DNA from: Fragilaria crotonensis
Lineage: Eukaryota; Bacillariophyta; Fragilariophyceae; Fragilariales; Fragilariaceae
Direction: 5' to 3'
NCBI GenBank assembly: GCA_022925895.1
Contig: JAKSYS010000202.1
Span: 26,116-90,115, forward strand
DNA: 64,000 bases
Part shown: positions 42,050 through 52,793 of the stretch, piece by piece
Layout: every line of letters starts with the position of its first letter
Position numbering within the stretch: position 1 is the first letter of the stretch
The notes under the pieces: generated by a model
Database searches by the model: none
What the model was told of the DNA's origin: nothing
What the model saw: only the letters and a program-made list of their open reading frames with translations
Made by a program: the position numbers and the translations under genes

Positions 42050-43891
42050 AACCTGCCTGACGGCGGTATCGCATGCAACGAAGACAGCACCATCGATGAT
42101 GACCATGTTCAGTTGCTCCTTCGCTCCCTGAATACAACGACGCATGGGACTCCGGAAGAACAAAGCCTCGGGAGCTTCACTCGACGTAAGCTCCGACGCC
42201 TCCCAAACTGGAAAGAATGGCAAGACGCCGAATTCAAGCAGCTTGATTCGATGGCCAAACAAGAAATGTATGGCGCCCCTGTTCCTGCTCCCAGAGATGC
42301 TATTGTGCTCCGGCAACATTGGAACTACGCCATCAAAGGCGACGGTTCTCGGAAAGCAAGAAACTGCTGCGATGGATCCCCTCGCGCAGCTCCACAGCTC
42401 AAGTTGGCTAACACCTATTCTAGCTGCATCGAACAACCTTGTATGCGCCTTTTCTTTGCTCTGTGTGCTCATGAGGGTTATGTCAGTCTGAAAGTGGACG
42501 CGACGAACGCGTATGCGAACTCGCCGCCACCAAATCAGCCCACGTTCGTGGTCATCGATGATCAATACGCCGACTGGTATCTCGCTCGTCACGGTACGGT
42601 CGTCTCTCGAGAAATGGTGCTCCCTGTTCAACATGCTCTCCAAGGCCATCCAGAATCCGGAGCGCTTTGGGAAAAGTTCGTGAACTCTGTCATCGCTCGT
42701 CACGGTTTCACTTCGACCACCCACGAGCGCAGTCTCTATCAAGGAACTTACAAGGGACACCGAATGCTTATATGTCGCCAAGTTGACGATATGGCCATCG
42801 GATGTGTGAACGTTGACGCCATCAAAGACCTTGTTCGTGTCATTTGCGCCGAAGACGGCATCGATCTCCGCGACGAAGGTATCCTGAATTCGTTCAATGG
42901 TGTCGACGTCGACCAACGCGACCGATACATCAAGATCACGTGTGAAACATACATTGATAAATTGCTGGCGCACTATGGTTGGTCGTCATCCGGATCACGA
43001 GAGACGGACGAGAAACCCATCGAGCCACTTGCCGCATCGACAACACAACAAATGTTTGACGACTACGCTAATGCACCTCGTGACGGAACCGCAGAATATT
43101 ATGATCTTGAAACGGCTGCTGGGTTTTCGTATCGAAGTGTCTTGGGAGCGTTGATTTACGCCTATGTGGTTGCTCGACCGGACATCGGATACGCGGTCAC
43201 GACACTTGCCCGTTTCTCCGATCACCCGGCAAAGGTGCACTACGACGCATTACGTCGTGTCGCACGGTACCTACGAATGACAAAAATTGGGGTTTGTTCT
43301 ATTGGAGAAACGTGCTTCTCTCATCACTTCCGCCTGGCGACTTCAAGATTCTCATTCCGGACTCGTCCTCCTGATTTCCCGCAAGTTCAATCCTCGACCG
43401 AACTTGCTGGTTACGTTGACGCAGCCCATGCAACGGACCTTGTCACGCGTCGTTCTATTACCGGGCTCGTCTTCATGTTCTGCGGTGGCCCTCTGGCTTA
43501 CAAGTCAAAGATTCAATCGACCGTTTCCACAAGCTCCACCGAAGCAGAGTTCCTTGCAGCTGTCCATGCCGCCAAGATTGCCAAGTACCTCCGATCGATC
43601 CTTTCAGAACTTGGGTACGCACAACTCGGCCCAACTACGTTGTTCGAAGACAACGCTGCCGCCATCTTGATGGTTAATGCGAGTCGTCCCACGCCGCGCG
43701 CTCGTCATATCGACATCCAGCATTTTGCCCTCCAAGAATGGAAGGCAGCGAATGAGATTGTTCTTTCTCACATTCCTGGTGTCGTCAACTCCGCGGATTC
43801 CCTGACGAAATCGCTTGGGCCCACGCTTCATCATCGTCATGTTCGCCGCCTCATGGGTCACTATGGTGCCCGTGGATACCCCGGCCCCTGA
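42050..43891 (+). CDS. Copia C reverse transcriptase-RNase H
   Basis: A long open frame (42113-43891). RT: NYAIKGDGSRKARNCCDGSP, YVSLKVDATNAYANSPP (first catalytic Asp), VQHALQGHPESGALWEKF, CRQVDDMAIGCV, where Q-V-D-D replaces the usual Y-V-D-D. RNase H: LAGYVDAAHATDLVTRRSIT, LAYKSKIQSTVSTSSTEAEF, LFEDNAAAILMVNASRP, ARHIDIQHF, VNSADSLTKSLGPTLHHRHV. All key acidic residues are present. Its sequence is intact here, unlike gag. C2 at 7731-9650 is the decayed equivalent. It stops 65 bp before the 3' LTR. Confidence 0.93.
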   Translation, partial: NLPDGGIACNEDSTIDDDHVQLLLRSLNTTTHGTPEEQSLGSFTRRKLRRLPNWKEWQDAEFKQLDSMAKQEMYGAPVPAPRDAIVLRQHWNYAIKGDGSRKARNCCDGSPRAAPQLKLANTYSSCIEQPCMRLFFALCAHEGYVSLKVDATNAYANSPPPNQPTFVVIDDQYADWYLARHGTVVSREMVLPVQHALQGHPESGALWEKFVNSVIARHGFTSTTHERSLYQGTYKGHRMLICRQVDDMAIGCVNVDAIKDLVRVICAEDGIDLRDEGILNSFNGVDVDQRDRYIKITCETYIDKLLAHYGWSSSGSRETDEKPIEPLAASTTQQMFDDYANAPRDGTAEYYDLETAAGFSYRSVLGALIYAYVVARPDIGYAVTTLARFSDHPAKVHYDALRRVARYLRMTKIGVCSIGETCFSHHFRLATSRFSFRTRPPDFPQVQSSTELAGYVDAAHATDLVTRRSITGLVFMFCGGPLAYKSKIQSTVSTSSTEAEFLAAVHAAKIAKYLRSILSELGYAQLGPTTLFEDNAAAILMVNASRPTPRARHIDIQHFALQEWKAANEIVLSHIPGVVNSADSLTKSLGPTLHHRHVRRLMGHYGARGYPGP

Positions 43892-43943
43892 AGTTCTTAT
43901 CCTTCAAGATACACTTCTGTTGCTCATTGCATGCTATGGCTTA

Positions 43944-43955
43944 CAATGGGGAGTG
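43944..43955 (+). promoter_or_regulatory. Polypurine tract of Copia C
   Basis: CAATGGGGAGTG lies immediately before the 3' LTR. C2 has the same tract with one extra G (9708-9719). It primes plus-strand DNA synthesis. Confidence 0.75.
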
Positions 43956-44367
43956 TGTCAGTGCATATTTCATTCTTGCTACTGTGCAATCGTCTAATCG
44001 CGCACAGTCTACTATCTACAGTCGTTGACATGCATGACGCATGTGCAACTCCGACTAGTTTAGCTTAAGGCCGATGTACTCCATCGGCTCACAACTTTAA
44101 CTTAGCCTAAAACTATTACCTCCACTGCATTCTTGCCGGTCTACGATCGTAAGGGTGAAGAGGTACAGTTGTTGCTTCGTCCCCATCTATAACTCACGAC
44201 ATCACTATCACCGACACCCTCGCCACTGCGTACCTCGTCGGATATCGCCGCTCTTCCGTTCATTGTGCTGTCGTGTTCTCCCTCTTCTGTTTCTGACGGT
44301 CTCGCACTAACTCGACTCCCAAGCGAGCCAACGTATGTGAAGCTGCCGTACTAGAGAGGGTCTCACA
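43956..44367 (+). repeat. 3' LTR of Copia C (412 bp)
   Basis: Same as 30601-31012; followed by the CTTTT target duplication at 44368-44372. Confidence 0.94.
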
Positions 44368-44763
44368 CTTTTAAGCATAGTACAGGGTGCTAAGCCAAAT
44401 AACCCAACATTACTAGTATGATGGGGTATTGGCTTCCAATACCGGATGACTTCCGGTCTCACGCCTCAAGAAAGAAACGCTACGTTGCGAAACAATATCT
44501 CGCGCGTCGCTCACGATGAGATCAACACACTTCTCTCAAAACGCTATGCTTCGGTACCAATAGCGAAGTAATCTCCTCCCTACTTCTCGTGCACATCTTC
44601 ATGCGCACACCACCCAATATACCATTGGTACGAACGAGGTATATACATGGGAATAGTGCCCTGTTGTACTCGTCAGCACATGCTGTCTTTCAAGCATAGG
44701 GTCGAGCTTACCTAAAGCGACAACGACCGCCACTCAGCTGTACAGAGTCTGGGTCTGATAAAC
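44368..44763 (-). other. Remainder of Copia B leader with primer-binding site
   Basis: This untranslated leader of B lies between the C insertion and the 5' LTR. Plus-strand GGGTCTGATAAAC at 44751-44763 is the presumptive primer-binding site shared with A and E. No ORF is supported. Confidence 0.8.
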
Positions 44764-44993
44764 TGATTTGATGTGATTGGAAGCACTAAGAATCATGCAA
44801 CCATAGTAACAAAGTAGTCAAAAGTAGTTCGGCATGAAACAGTTGGACTTAGGTAATTTCGCATAGGAAGTAAATTGTGAGAACCACGATACATGGAACA
44901 TATGAGTCCTGAATGTACCGTGCTAGTCGCACACTGTACTACCGTAGTATCGCACGAGTCCCGATTCCACGCTCTTGTGACGGTATGAAGTCA
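44764..44993 (-). repeat. 5' LTR of Copia B (230 bp)
   Basis: TGATTTGATG...TGAAGTCA on the plus strand. It lacks the 10-bp duplication of the 3' LTR and differs at about three bases. Followed by GGCA, the target duplication. Confidence 0.93.
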
Positions 44994-44997
44994 GGCA

Positions 44998-45568
44998 CCT
45001 GCAAACATTCTTCAACAAGGTGACTCGATGGGAAGACATGGCATCCGACGGACAACCTCGCTACCTTGTCGCAAAAGCAGAGGAACTCCTGGAGAGGCTC
45101 GAGGATGGGCAGGGCCTAAACATCGTCCTCCCCGTTGCACTGAGCACCGTCGCCTCGACCGCTCATGATGGGAAGAGGAAGCTCGGGGCGACACCCGCCA
45201 CAGAGAAACCAGGGAAGAAAAAGAAGTCCGGGGAGGCATCACCTGCTGGTGCTGACGATACGGACCCGTCCGCAGTACACGCGAACTCGGCAGTCGTCGA
45301 CGATTGGAAGCTGCCATCGGGAACGAGGTACCTCGAACTATTCGATGCGAAGATGCCCGGTCTAAAAGGCTGGCCGGTGCTTCTCGACACTCGAATTCCA
45401 AAGAAGCAGAACAGAGCCCAGAAGGCCCCCATGTGTGTCAGGTTCCAGGCCATCGGCCAATGCAAGCAAGGTTGCTCGCTGGCACACATCACCGCGAGTT
45501 GCATGACAGTGGAAGCACGAGCCAAGGCGGACTCCCTTTTCAAAGCTGTCTACACGGCGTCAACCTGA
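44998..45568 (+). pseudogene. DIRS gag, 3' part with Cys/His finger
   Basis: Continues the DIRS gag after Copia B: HLQTFFNKVTRWEDMA, then a Lys-rich stretch (EKPGKKKKSGEASPAG), and near the C-terminus CVRFQAIGQCKQGCSLAH (C-x8-C-x3-C-x3-H; about 45438-45491), a CCCH-like zinc finger like those known in Gag of DIRS elements. The C-terminus is AVYTAST with TGA at 45566-45568. Nucleic-acid binding is inferred from the finger and basic region. It lies 80 bp before the RT ORF, in a different frame from it. Confidence 0.75.
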
Positions 45569-45649
45569 GGAGGTCGGCCATCGGGTACGGTCATACGACG
45601 TATACCCGATGGCCCGCGACTCGCCTTTTTCCCACCCACCCAGCACCCC

Positions 45650-48550
45650 GTGTCCCCTCCCCCTCCGCCCGTTCATTCAATGGCTCGACAGGATGGCGAA
45701 GGGGGAGGGTCCTCGAAAACCGGAACACAGACCGCGCAAGGGAGACCAGTGGGGTCGGGAGCAGCCGGTACGGCAGCCCTCGACGTTGCTAGTAAGGCAT
45801 ACAACCACCAGACAGTCAGCGAGCATCCACAGCTCAGCAACACATCGGTGAGCGCATTAACAGCCCACCAACCACCAGCTAACGAGCAACGAGGTCTCCG
45901 CAGCACAACAAGCGACAGTATGTCGCCACGACACCCGGGAGCTGCCGAGGCACCCAACGACCCAGCAACCAACACAACAGTGATGGAGGGAGGCCTATAC
46001 CAGGCCCGTGAGGCATCCACGTTCCACTCGGACGCGGCATCAGCACGACGTTCGCGACTCAGATTCGAAGCCGAGGGCCGTGGACAGCAAGGCACGACTA
46101 GCGCAGCGGAACACGTCAGGAACAGGGTCACCCCCCGAGTCACCCGATCCGACAGGAGCGCCTTACCATTGCCCGAGGAGACTAAAACCACAAGGTTGTT
46201 GAGAGGAGAAGAGCGAAACGCCAACCGACTGAAGGCAGCGGACGCCGCCGACAGAACAACCCTAGGTGAGTCCCCAAGCTTCACCACTCGTTCGCGCGGC
46301 AGCATGGGTCACCTTCCCGGAGACGCTGCCCTGTTTTTCCCAAGGCCGATTGTGGGACCCAACGATGAGTTCGCGCCCCCCGATTGGTTCCTGATGGCGA
46401 TTAGGAGGATCTGCAAGACACCGTCCCCCACCCCTTCCAAGCCGCCCATTAGATTCGAACTGACCGAGCAGGCGGCGATACATAACGCGTCCGTCCTGGA
46501 ACTGGTCGACTTCGACATCGGCCGCCTCATCCGAGACCACACCACATCCACGCTCGGCTTCGGATCCGAATTCCGCCGAGTCAGCGAGCTTAGGCCACTA
46601 CTGGGGCGACACCCCCACTTCCCGAACCTAGAACAGATACTGTCCGAGGGAATGCATTACGTGTTCAACAGGGAGCTCAGCCAATCGGAGAGGGAAAAGG
46701 AAGTGGCGGCAATGATGATCAGGGGGAACCACAAGTCCGCCCAGTCCGAGCAGGAACAGGTGAGAAAGCTACTCGCGAAGGACGTCCTGCACGGATTCTC
46801 TATCCCGATCCCCATAGGCGTGGTTAAGGAAATACCGGGCGCCATGGTCCAACCTCTGGGGCTGGTCCAGCAGTGGACGGTCGGCCCCGACGGGACGAGG
46901 TCAATCAAGTACCGACTGACGCAGGACCTCAGCTTCTCCACCGACCGAAGGTCCGAACCCACGTCGATCAACTCACGTGTGGACATGTCGGCGTACGTGG
47001 AAATGATCTACGGATGGTGCTTCCCCAGGATCGTGGTCCACTACATCGTGTCGCTGCGTTTTCGCTACCCTGACATGAGGGTCTTGATCAGCAAATACGA
47101 TTATAGCGACGCCTATCGGCGGATTGCTCACAGCGCGGAGGCGGCGACACAAACTATTTCAATCAACGGAAACACCGCCTACCTCTCGCTCAGACTGACC
47201 TTCGGTGGGTCGCCGAACCCGCCGACTTGGTGCATGTTCTCGGAGCTGGTGACCGATCTAGCAAACGAGATCGGACAGTGCTCCGAGTGGGACCCCGAAG
47301 AGATCCGCAGCCCTGCTCAGCCTGTAACCCCGGAGCCCATGCGACTGCCAGAGAGCATCGGAATAGCGAAGGCTCGGCGAATGGCGGTCACCGTCCCGAT
47401 GACCAAGGCGGGTGGGAGGGTCGACGGGTTCATCGACGACCTCATCAATGTCTTCGCTGACACACCCGAGAACTGCCGCCGTCAGCCCCACGTGGTCCCC
47501 CTCGCGATGCACGTCACTAGTCGCCCCCATGCGGGCGATAAACAGGAGCCCATCCCGCGAAGACCCATTTTGTCCCTTCCGAAACTGATCGCGGAGGGCC
47601 GACCGGTCGAAGTCCAGATTGTGTTGGGGTGGCGGGTCGATACCCGACGGCTCGAGGTATCGCTGCCGGACGACAAGCATAAGGCGTGGTCGGAGGACGT
47701 CGTCAGACTCATAGACGAGGGGCACTGTGGGGCCAAAGAGCTGGAGACGCTGGTGGGGAGACTAAACCATGCGTCCTACATCATCCCGAACGCCCGGCAC
47801 TTCATGAGCCGGATCCGAAAAGGTCTCGACACCGGGAAAAGCAAACGAAAGCGTCGGGTGAGCAAGGAGGCGGTGGATGACCTCCGCCTCTGGGTGGGAT
47901 TCCTGGGACAGGCCAATCGTGGGGTATCTATGAACCTCCTCGTGACTCGTGAACCCGACAAGGTGTGCTGGTCGGACGCATGCCCCCTCGGAATGGGGGG
48001 GTACAGCGTCACCGGGAGAGCCTGGCGCCTGCGCATCCCGGGATCCAGCCCCATACTCGGTCACAAGGGAGTGAACAACCTGCTGGAGTTCGTTGGAATG
48101 GCGATCAACATCTGGTTAGCCTGCCTGGAGTCGGAGGGGGACGAAGCTTGCATACTCGCGATCGGAGACAACACGTCAGCGATTGGCTGGCTCCACAACT
48201 CCTCCCGGTTGGACACCGAGGGGGAAACACACAGGGCCCACCTGATCGTAGCGAGGAAGATCGCGACGCTGTTGGCAGAACATCAGTGCTGCCTCGCATC
48301 ACAACACTTGAAGGGGGAACTGAACGTGGTAGCAGACCTCCTCTCGTTCGCCGGAAACGACCGCGAAAAGAAGCACCCGATTGCGGCTGACAACCCCGCA
48401 AACGACGAACTAACCACCCGATTCCTAAACCATTATCCCTCGCAGGTTCCGGCAACCTTCGCCATCTCGCAGCTCCCGACAGAGATATTATCTTGGACAA
48501 CGCGAGTGCTGCAAGTCGTCGAGTCATCTTTGACAGTCGACAGGAGAGCA
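45650..48550 (+). CDS. DIRS reverse transcriptase-RNase H
   Basis: The open frame runs 45650-48916, but meaningful coding ends at about 48550; beyond that the recombinase is read in another frame. The first 280 residues are low-complexity Ser/Thr/Gly/Asp. RT motifs: IPIPIGVVKEIPGAMVQPLG, KYRLTQDLSFS, KYDYSDAYRRIAHS (first catalytic Asp, near residue 483), SLRLTFGGSPNPPTWCMFSE, and GFIDDLINVF (FIDD, near residue 593). RNase H: VCWSDACPLGMGGYSV, NNLLEFVGMAINIWLA, AIGDNTSAIGWLHNSS and LKGELNVVADLLSF. These are typical of DIRS-type RT and RNase H. The frame is intact over 2.9 kb. The first codon is GTG, so the true start is unknown and may lie in a gag-pol fusion. Confidence 0.9.
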
Positions 48551-49734
48551 GCAACGAGTCCTATGACAGGACTTGGAGGCGATGGAGAGGGTACTGCAAT
48601 CACGTGGGTTACCCAACTGACACCTTCCTCACTCTGTTATCCGACAACGAGCGGGAGTTGTTCCTCCGGGCCTTCCTCAACTTCTACCGAACCTCGAATT
48701 GGAGCTCCGATGGCAGACCTACGGGAACTCGTCGCGAGCCAGTGGTCGCAAGTACTCTGCGGCAAGCCACAAGCAACCTGGCTTCGGCGTTTCGGAACAA
48801 TATCGGGATCAGTCCCCTGCACCTCCCGGGAACGTCCAACATCCGTCCCATCTTCCGATCCTGGTTTCAAGCATGCGAGAACGGGGACCCGCCCAAGCGA
48901 AAGCAACGCGCGATAACGCCTCAACTCCTCCGGTCGATGTACGAGGACGCCGGCGGGGCATCGACAAGTCGGCAATGCCCAACGGGGTTAGTCATTGCAG
49001 AAATCGCAATCGTTGCGTACTTCTACGCAATGCGGTCATGCGAGATAACATCGACGACGTCACCTGGGCGAACCAAGATCACACGTCTCCGAGGAGTTGT
49101 CTTCAGGGACGCGACCCACCGCGAGATACCGCATGCTTCCTCACGAGTGGGGGGCGCCAGCCGAGTGACAGTGACCTTTGAGAATCAGAAGAATGGTCTA
49201 AAAATGGACCGTCGAACTCAGGAACGGACGGGAGACCCCGTCATGTGCCCAGTCACGTAACTAGCATCCCTGATCAAAAGGATACTCAATGCGGACCCCC
49301 AGGCAGGACCCGATACACCGGTCAGCACAGTATGGGAAGGAGGGACGACCAGACTCGTGACAAGCGACGAGCTAAGAAGGCAGCTGAGGTCGTCCTGCAC
49401 AAGAGGGGGCAAGACGTTCGGCTACGGGGCGGACGATATCGGAACTCGATCCATCCGGTCTGGAGCTGCGATGGGGCTCTTCCTCATGAACCACCCAGTG
49501 GCCAAGATCATGATACTTGGGCGCTGGTCGTCCGACGCCTTCCTCGACTACATTCGCCCACAGGTCCTTGAGTGGACCAATCAGATGAGCAGGGACATGA
49601 TCAACAACAACTCCTTCTTCGATGCAACTGACGCGAGACGCTCCGACTCCGCCGACCCACTCACACGGTCGCGGACAGTCTCCCTTCCCGACGGAGCCAG
49701 AAGAAGAACAAACAATATGAACATACACCATTGA
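48493..49734 (+). pseudogene. DIRS tyrosine recombinase with one in-frame TAA
   Basis: It catalyses integration of the circular DNA intermediate by a phage-integrase-type mechanism. The N-terminal core-binding part is SYDRTWRRWRGYCNHVGYPT. Catalytic residues are Arg I in AYFYAMRSCEIT, the second Arg in IGTRSIRSGAAMGLFL (H-x-x-R position read as T-x-x-R/R), Trp in ILGRWSSDAF and the nucleophile Tyr in FLDYIRPQV. A TAA at 49258-49260 interrupts the frame between Arg I and the second Arg; reading is open again to the stop at 49732-49734 with the catalytic Tyr. It overlaps the RT ORF in a different frame. The ORF lacks a good ATG at its start. There is no methyltransferase domain between RNase H and recombinase. 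Confidence 0.88.
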
Positions 49735-49772
49735 TTATATGGCCGTTTAGTGGAGGAGAGTCATTCATTGGT

Positions 49773-49980
49773 TGGATCCACCAAACTCCGGGGAGTTGGA
49801 GCTGTATTTACCGCCAGGAGAATCCCTGGCCAAGCCAAACACCAGACTCACTAAAGATAGGGTTTCCCCAACTCCAAACCATACGACAAATTTAAGTCCA
49901 AGGGTGGGCATTGGGCAATTTCCAAACGAGGACGGAGGCGACAACAGACTGGTTTCGAAGCGGCGCAGCAACACACTTCG
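49773..49980 (+). repeat. DIRS terminal repeat B1
   Basis: TGGATCCACCAAACTCCGG...CAACACACTTCG, 208 bp, repeated as B2 (56785-56994). It directly abuts A2 at 49981. Confidence 0.88.
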
Positions 49981-50233
49981 TTACATGGTCTGTAGGAGTA
50001 CAGTACGGTCGTGACTCCAGCAAACTGGCTGGGCAGAAACTGCTACTCAAGTACAGTATCCGTCCTACTAGCACGCGGTGCACCTGCGCCTTCGCGGGGT
50101 CGTCCCAAGCTACGGTACACTACTACCATCCATCGGTTCGCTCACAGGGACGGATTTCGAATTCGGGGGCAGTTCGGCTTCCAGCTGTTTCGCCAAGGGA
50201 ATCCACAAGCGAACTCAAGCGGGAACGCGCCAA
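49981..50233 (+). repeat. DIRS terminal repeat A2, left part
   Basis: Matches A1 from its first base TTACATGG to GCGCCAA, where Copia E is inserted. CCAA (50230-50233) is the left target duplication. Confidence 0.9.
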
Positions 50234-50453
50234 CAATTAAAAGTAGCTGTAACGGCATTGATAAGATCAACCAAACTTACAAAGATAGGATTCAAGGAAA
50301 AACAATTATATATCATCATGTATCTGCACTGCGATTGTGATTTGCCTTTGTTCATTAATAGGCGTGATCGAACGTGCAATCGTATCAAGACACTAGTGTC
50401 AGTAATGCGAAGACAACGGTACAGTGAGACCGTATCATACCATGATTTATTTG
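50234..50453 (-). repeat. 3' LTR of Copia E (220 bp)
   Basis: Plus strand CAATTAAAAG...TTTATTTG; same as 56448-56667 by eye. The polypurine tract (plus strand GTCCCCT) adjoins at 50454. Confidence 0.94.
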
Positions 50454-50499
50454 GTCCCCTCGAATTGGGCGCAATGTACCTCATTATCCCAAATCGACA

Positions 50500-52767
50500 A
50501 TAGATCTCAATACGTCCATTCGCCAAACAAGAAGTCACGTTTCGCCACCGGAAGCCGCTTTGTGAGGCAATCAGCCAAATTGTATTCAGAACGAATATGA
50601 GTCACCGAGATGATACCTGCAGCTACCGACCATCGGCAAAATGATAAGCCACGGAAGAATGCTTCTTGTTTAATGTAGATTCCACGTTCGAAGTATTCTT
50701 CACGACACTCATTGTCACAGAACAAGTGAGTTGGTTCTCCTTAGGCATCGGAACACCAAAACAACGTAACTTAAACCGCAAATGCTCGATTGCCTCTAAA
50801 CACGTTTTCATTGCAATAAATTCCGCTGAAAATGCACTCGTCTCTACTGTCTGTTGCTTTTTGCTGTACCACAAAATTGGAGCGCGGTTAAGGAAGAGGA
50901 TATAACCGGTGTGTGATCGTCGGGTCACCTTATTGGCCCCGTGGGATGCGTCAACATATGCTGTCGTAGTCACGTTTCGCCCACGAGGAATGGGCATGCG
51001 ATGGGGCATCGCCTCTTCAGCATCCCGATAAATTTCCGCAAAATCATCTTTGTTCGTGCGGAATTCACCATAATCAATCATCGGTAGCTCAGGTGATAAA
51101 TACAATGTGACCTTCGCATGTCGATGTAGATATCCGAATATATGTAATAACTGTTCCAGATGTCCTTCTCGCGGGTTAGCTTGGTACTGTGATAGTAATG
51201 AAACTTCCAGGAGGATATCGACGCGTCCAATTTCTGTTGCCCATCTAAGAACGCCGATCAATTCCTGAAAGAACGTCGTGTTTTGCTCACTTAATTCCTC
51301 GGTAACATCCAATTCCGGGACATACGACGCTGACATCGGAGTCTCCACATGCTTCGAAGGTAACTTGCGTGAGGTACCTTTTATTGCTTCTTGTACATTT
51401 TGAATTGCCGCCTTCACATAATCATGACTCGACACCGTCCAACACTTGATATTATTGATGGACTTCTCCTGCAATTTGGCGCCAAGATAGAATTCCGGGA
51501 TCTCAATCTTATCATTCTTAAATTTGAACGTGGACTGGATATCCTTGAGAATGGCTTCTGCATCGCAAGAAATTGCCAGAATATCGTCAACGTACATAAG
51601 TACGTATTCGTAGTATTGTTCTCCATCATGCTTAGTCGCAGCCCTTAACCACACGTCAGGATCCGCCAATGACGATTGAAACCCAAGATTAACAAGCTTC
51701 TCGGCCATAAAAGAACGGAAACTGAAGCTCGCCGACTTCAGTCCATAAAGCGCTTTGACCACCAGAAAGGTCTTACCCTCATCAGGTCCAAACTCGGGTC
51801 CGGCTATCATCCAGCACTTTTCCTTGTTGGGCGCCGTTAGAAATGCGTTTTGTACATCGGCTCCAAGGACATTCAAGTCATTCAGGGCGGCAATCGTCAG
51901 TAGTATGCGAACAGAGTCCCGGGAAACGACTGTACTATACGTTACCGACGCAGGTGCTCCTGTTTTGTGTCCATCAGCGCAGTACCTCGCCTTGCGTCTA
52001 AAGTTTTCTCCGAGCTTCACATCGAAGACCAGGTGTCCCGTTATTTGTGTGTATCCGATTAGAGTACTCGGGTCGCCATCAAATTCTTCAAATGCGACAC
52101 GCACGTTGTTCATTTCTAATCTTATCGCGTCCATCCAAAGGGAATTTCCGTTTTCCTTATCAATTTCCATTGCCTCCTTGACGTTCTTTGGCACACGCAC
52201 GCCGTACTTGTGCGTACGTGACCAGTACTTGGACTTCGTTTTAATCTTTTGGAGTATGCGTTTCTGTTTCTTTAAGACGTACGAAACCCACCACGCAAAT
52301 GCCGGTTCATCGTCAATTGCTCGGTCAACCGCGTACTGGGCCAACTCGACGGGATAGGATTCCTTAAAATCCTTTAACGCGACCCAATCTGTCGATCCGT
52401 CTTTCCACTGAATCAACAATTCCCAGCCTCGAGTGGTTTGTTTCTGGCGTTTGACACCATATTGATTGACATATGTCCCCTGACTCTTCGGGATGGCCTC
52501 CCGGGTGGTACGATGGTCAAGTATTTCCTCCAACATCATTTGCCGGTGACCCTCATCATCTACTTGTGCAATGAGATTCTCTGCAATGATATTGGCAGTA
52601 AGCTCCTCAACATGGCCATTTATGAATTCAACTTCATACGCTCGGGAGTCAAGCAAAGGATTGGCGTTCACTGTCCCCACGGGATTACCTTCGTTATCCT
52701 TCAGGCGCTTGATTACCTTTGCATGCACCATCGCACCGTCATCACCCCTCGGAAGTGCCAGTTCCAT
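50500..52767 (-). CDS. Copia E linker, reverse transcriptase and RNase H
   Basis: A 714-residue open frame (52767-50623) begins with an acidic/basic linker, includes the chromodomain-like GWELLIQWKDGSTDWVAL (about 52430-52375), then RT: QITGHLVFDVKLG, YSTVVSRDSVRILLTIAALN, VLGADVQNAFLTAPN (Asp), VVKALYGLKSASFSF, YVLMYVDDILAIS (YVDD). RNase H: TTAYVDASHGANKVTRRSHTG, ILWYSKKQQTVETS, SAEFIAMKTCLEAIE. After about 50720 the frame shifts: the third catalytic block (CNECREEY-like) and the end LADCLTKRLPVAKRD are read in the next frame to about 50500. One base thus separates RNase H from its C-terminus. Confidence 0.9.
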
Positions 52768-52793
52768 GCCAATATACTGATCGGTTTCAACCT

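Larger units (their letters stand above)
30601..44367 (+). mobile_element. Copia element C (nested in leader of B)
   Basis: A plus-strand Copia element with two 412-bp LTRs that look identical, and a 5-bp duplication CTTTT on both sides. Its gag is split by Copia A at 31283/37815. Own length is about 7.2 kb. Order is gag, PR, INT, a PDZ-like segment, RT, RH. Coding is broken by several one-base shifts, mainly in gag and near 40510. An older relative (C2) lies at 7731-10633. Confidence 0.93.
24239..44993 (-). mobile_element. Copia element B (nested in DIRS gag)
   Basis: A minus-strand Copia element bounded by LTRs 24239-24478 and 44764-44993, flanked on both sides by GGCA (24235-24238 and 44994-44997), a 4-bp target duplication. 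Removing it and one GGCA restores the DIRS gag reading frame (LDR-HLQTFFNKVTRW). Its leader is split by Copia C (30601-44367). Own length is about 7.0 kb. Coding order is gag, PR-INT, RT-RH. The LTRs differ by about three substitutions and one 10-bp indel, so it is older than the other nested Copia elements. Confidence 0.93.

Noticed and set aside
41990-42973. A 327-codon minus-strand open frame opposite Copia C pol
   Set aside because: It is antisense to strong RT motifs and its translation has no domain; a shadow of GC-rich codon use.
48360-48500. Methyltransferase domain between RNase H and recombinase of DIRS
   Set aside because: The interval is only about 140 bp and has no such motif.
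48493-49734. Phage or bacterial integrase acquired by transfer
   Set aside because: The recombinase follows RT-RNase H inside an element with split direct repeats, which is the DIRS arrangement.
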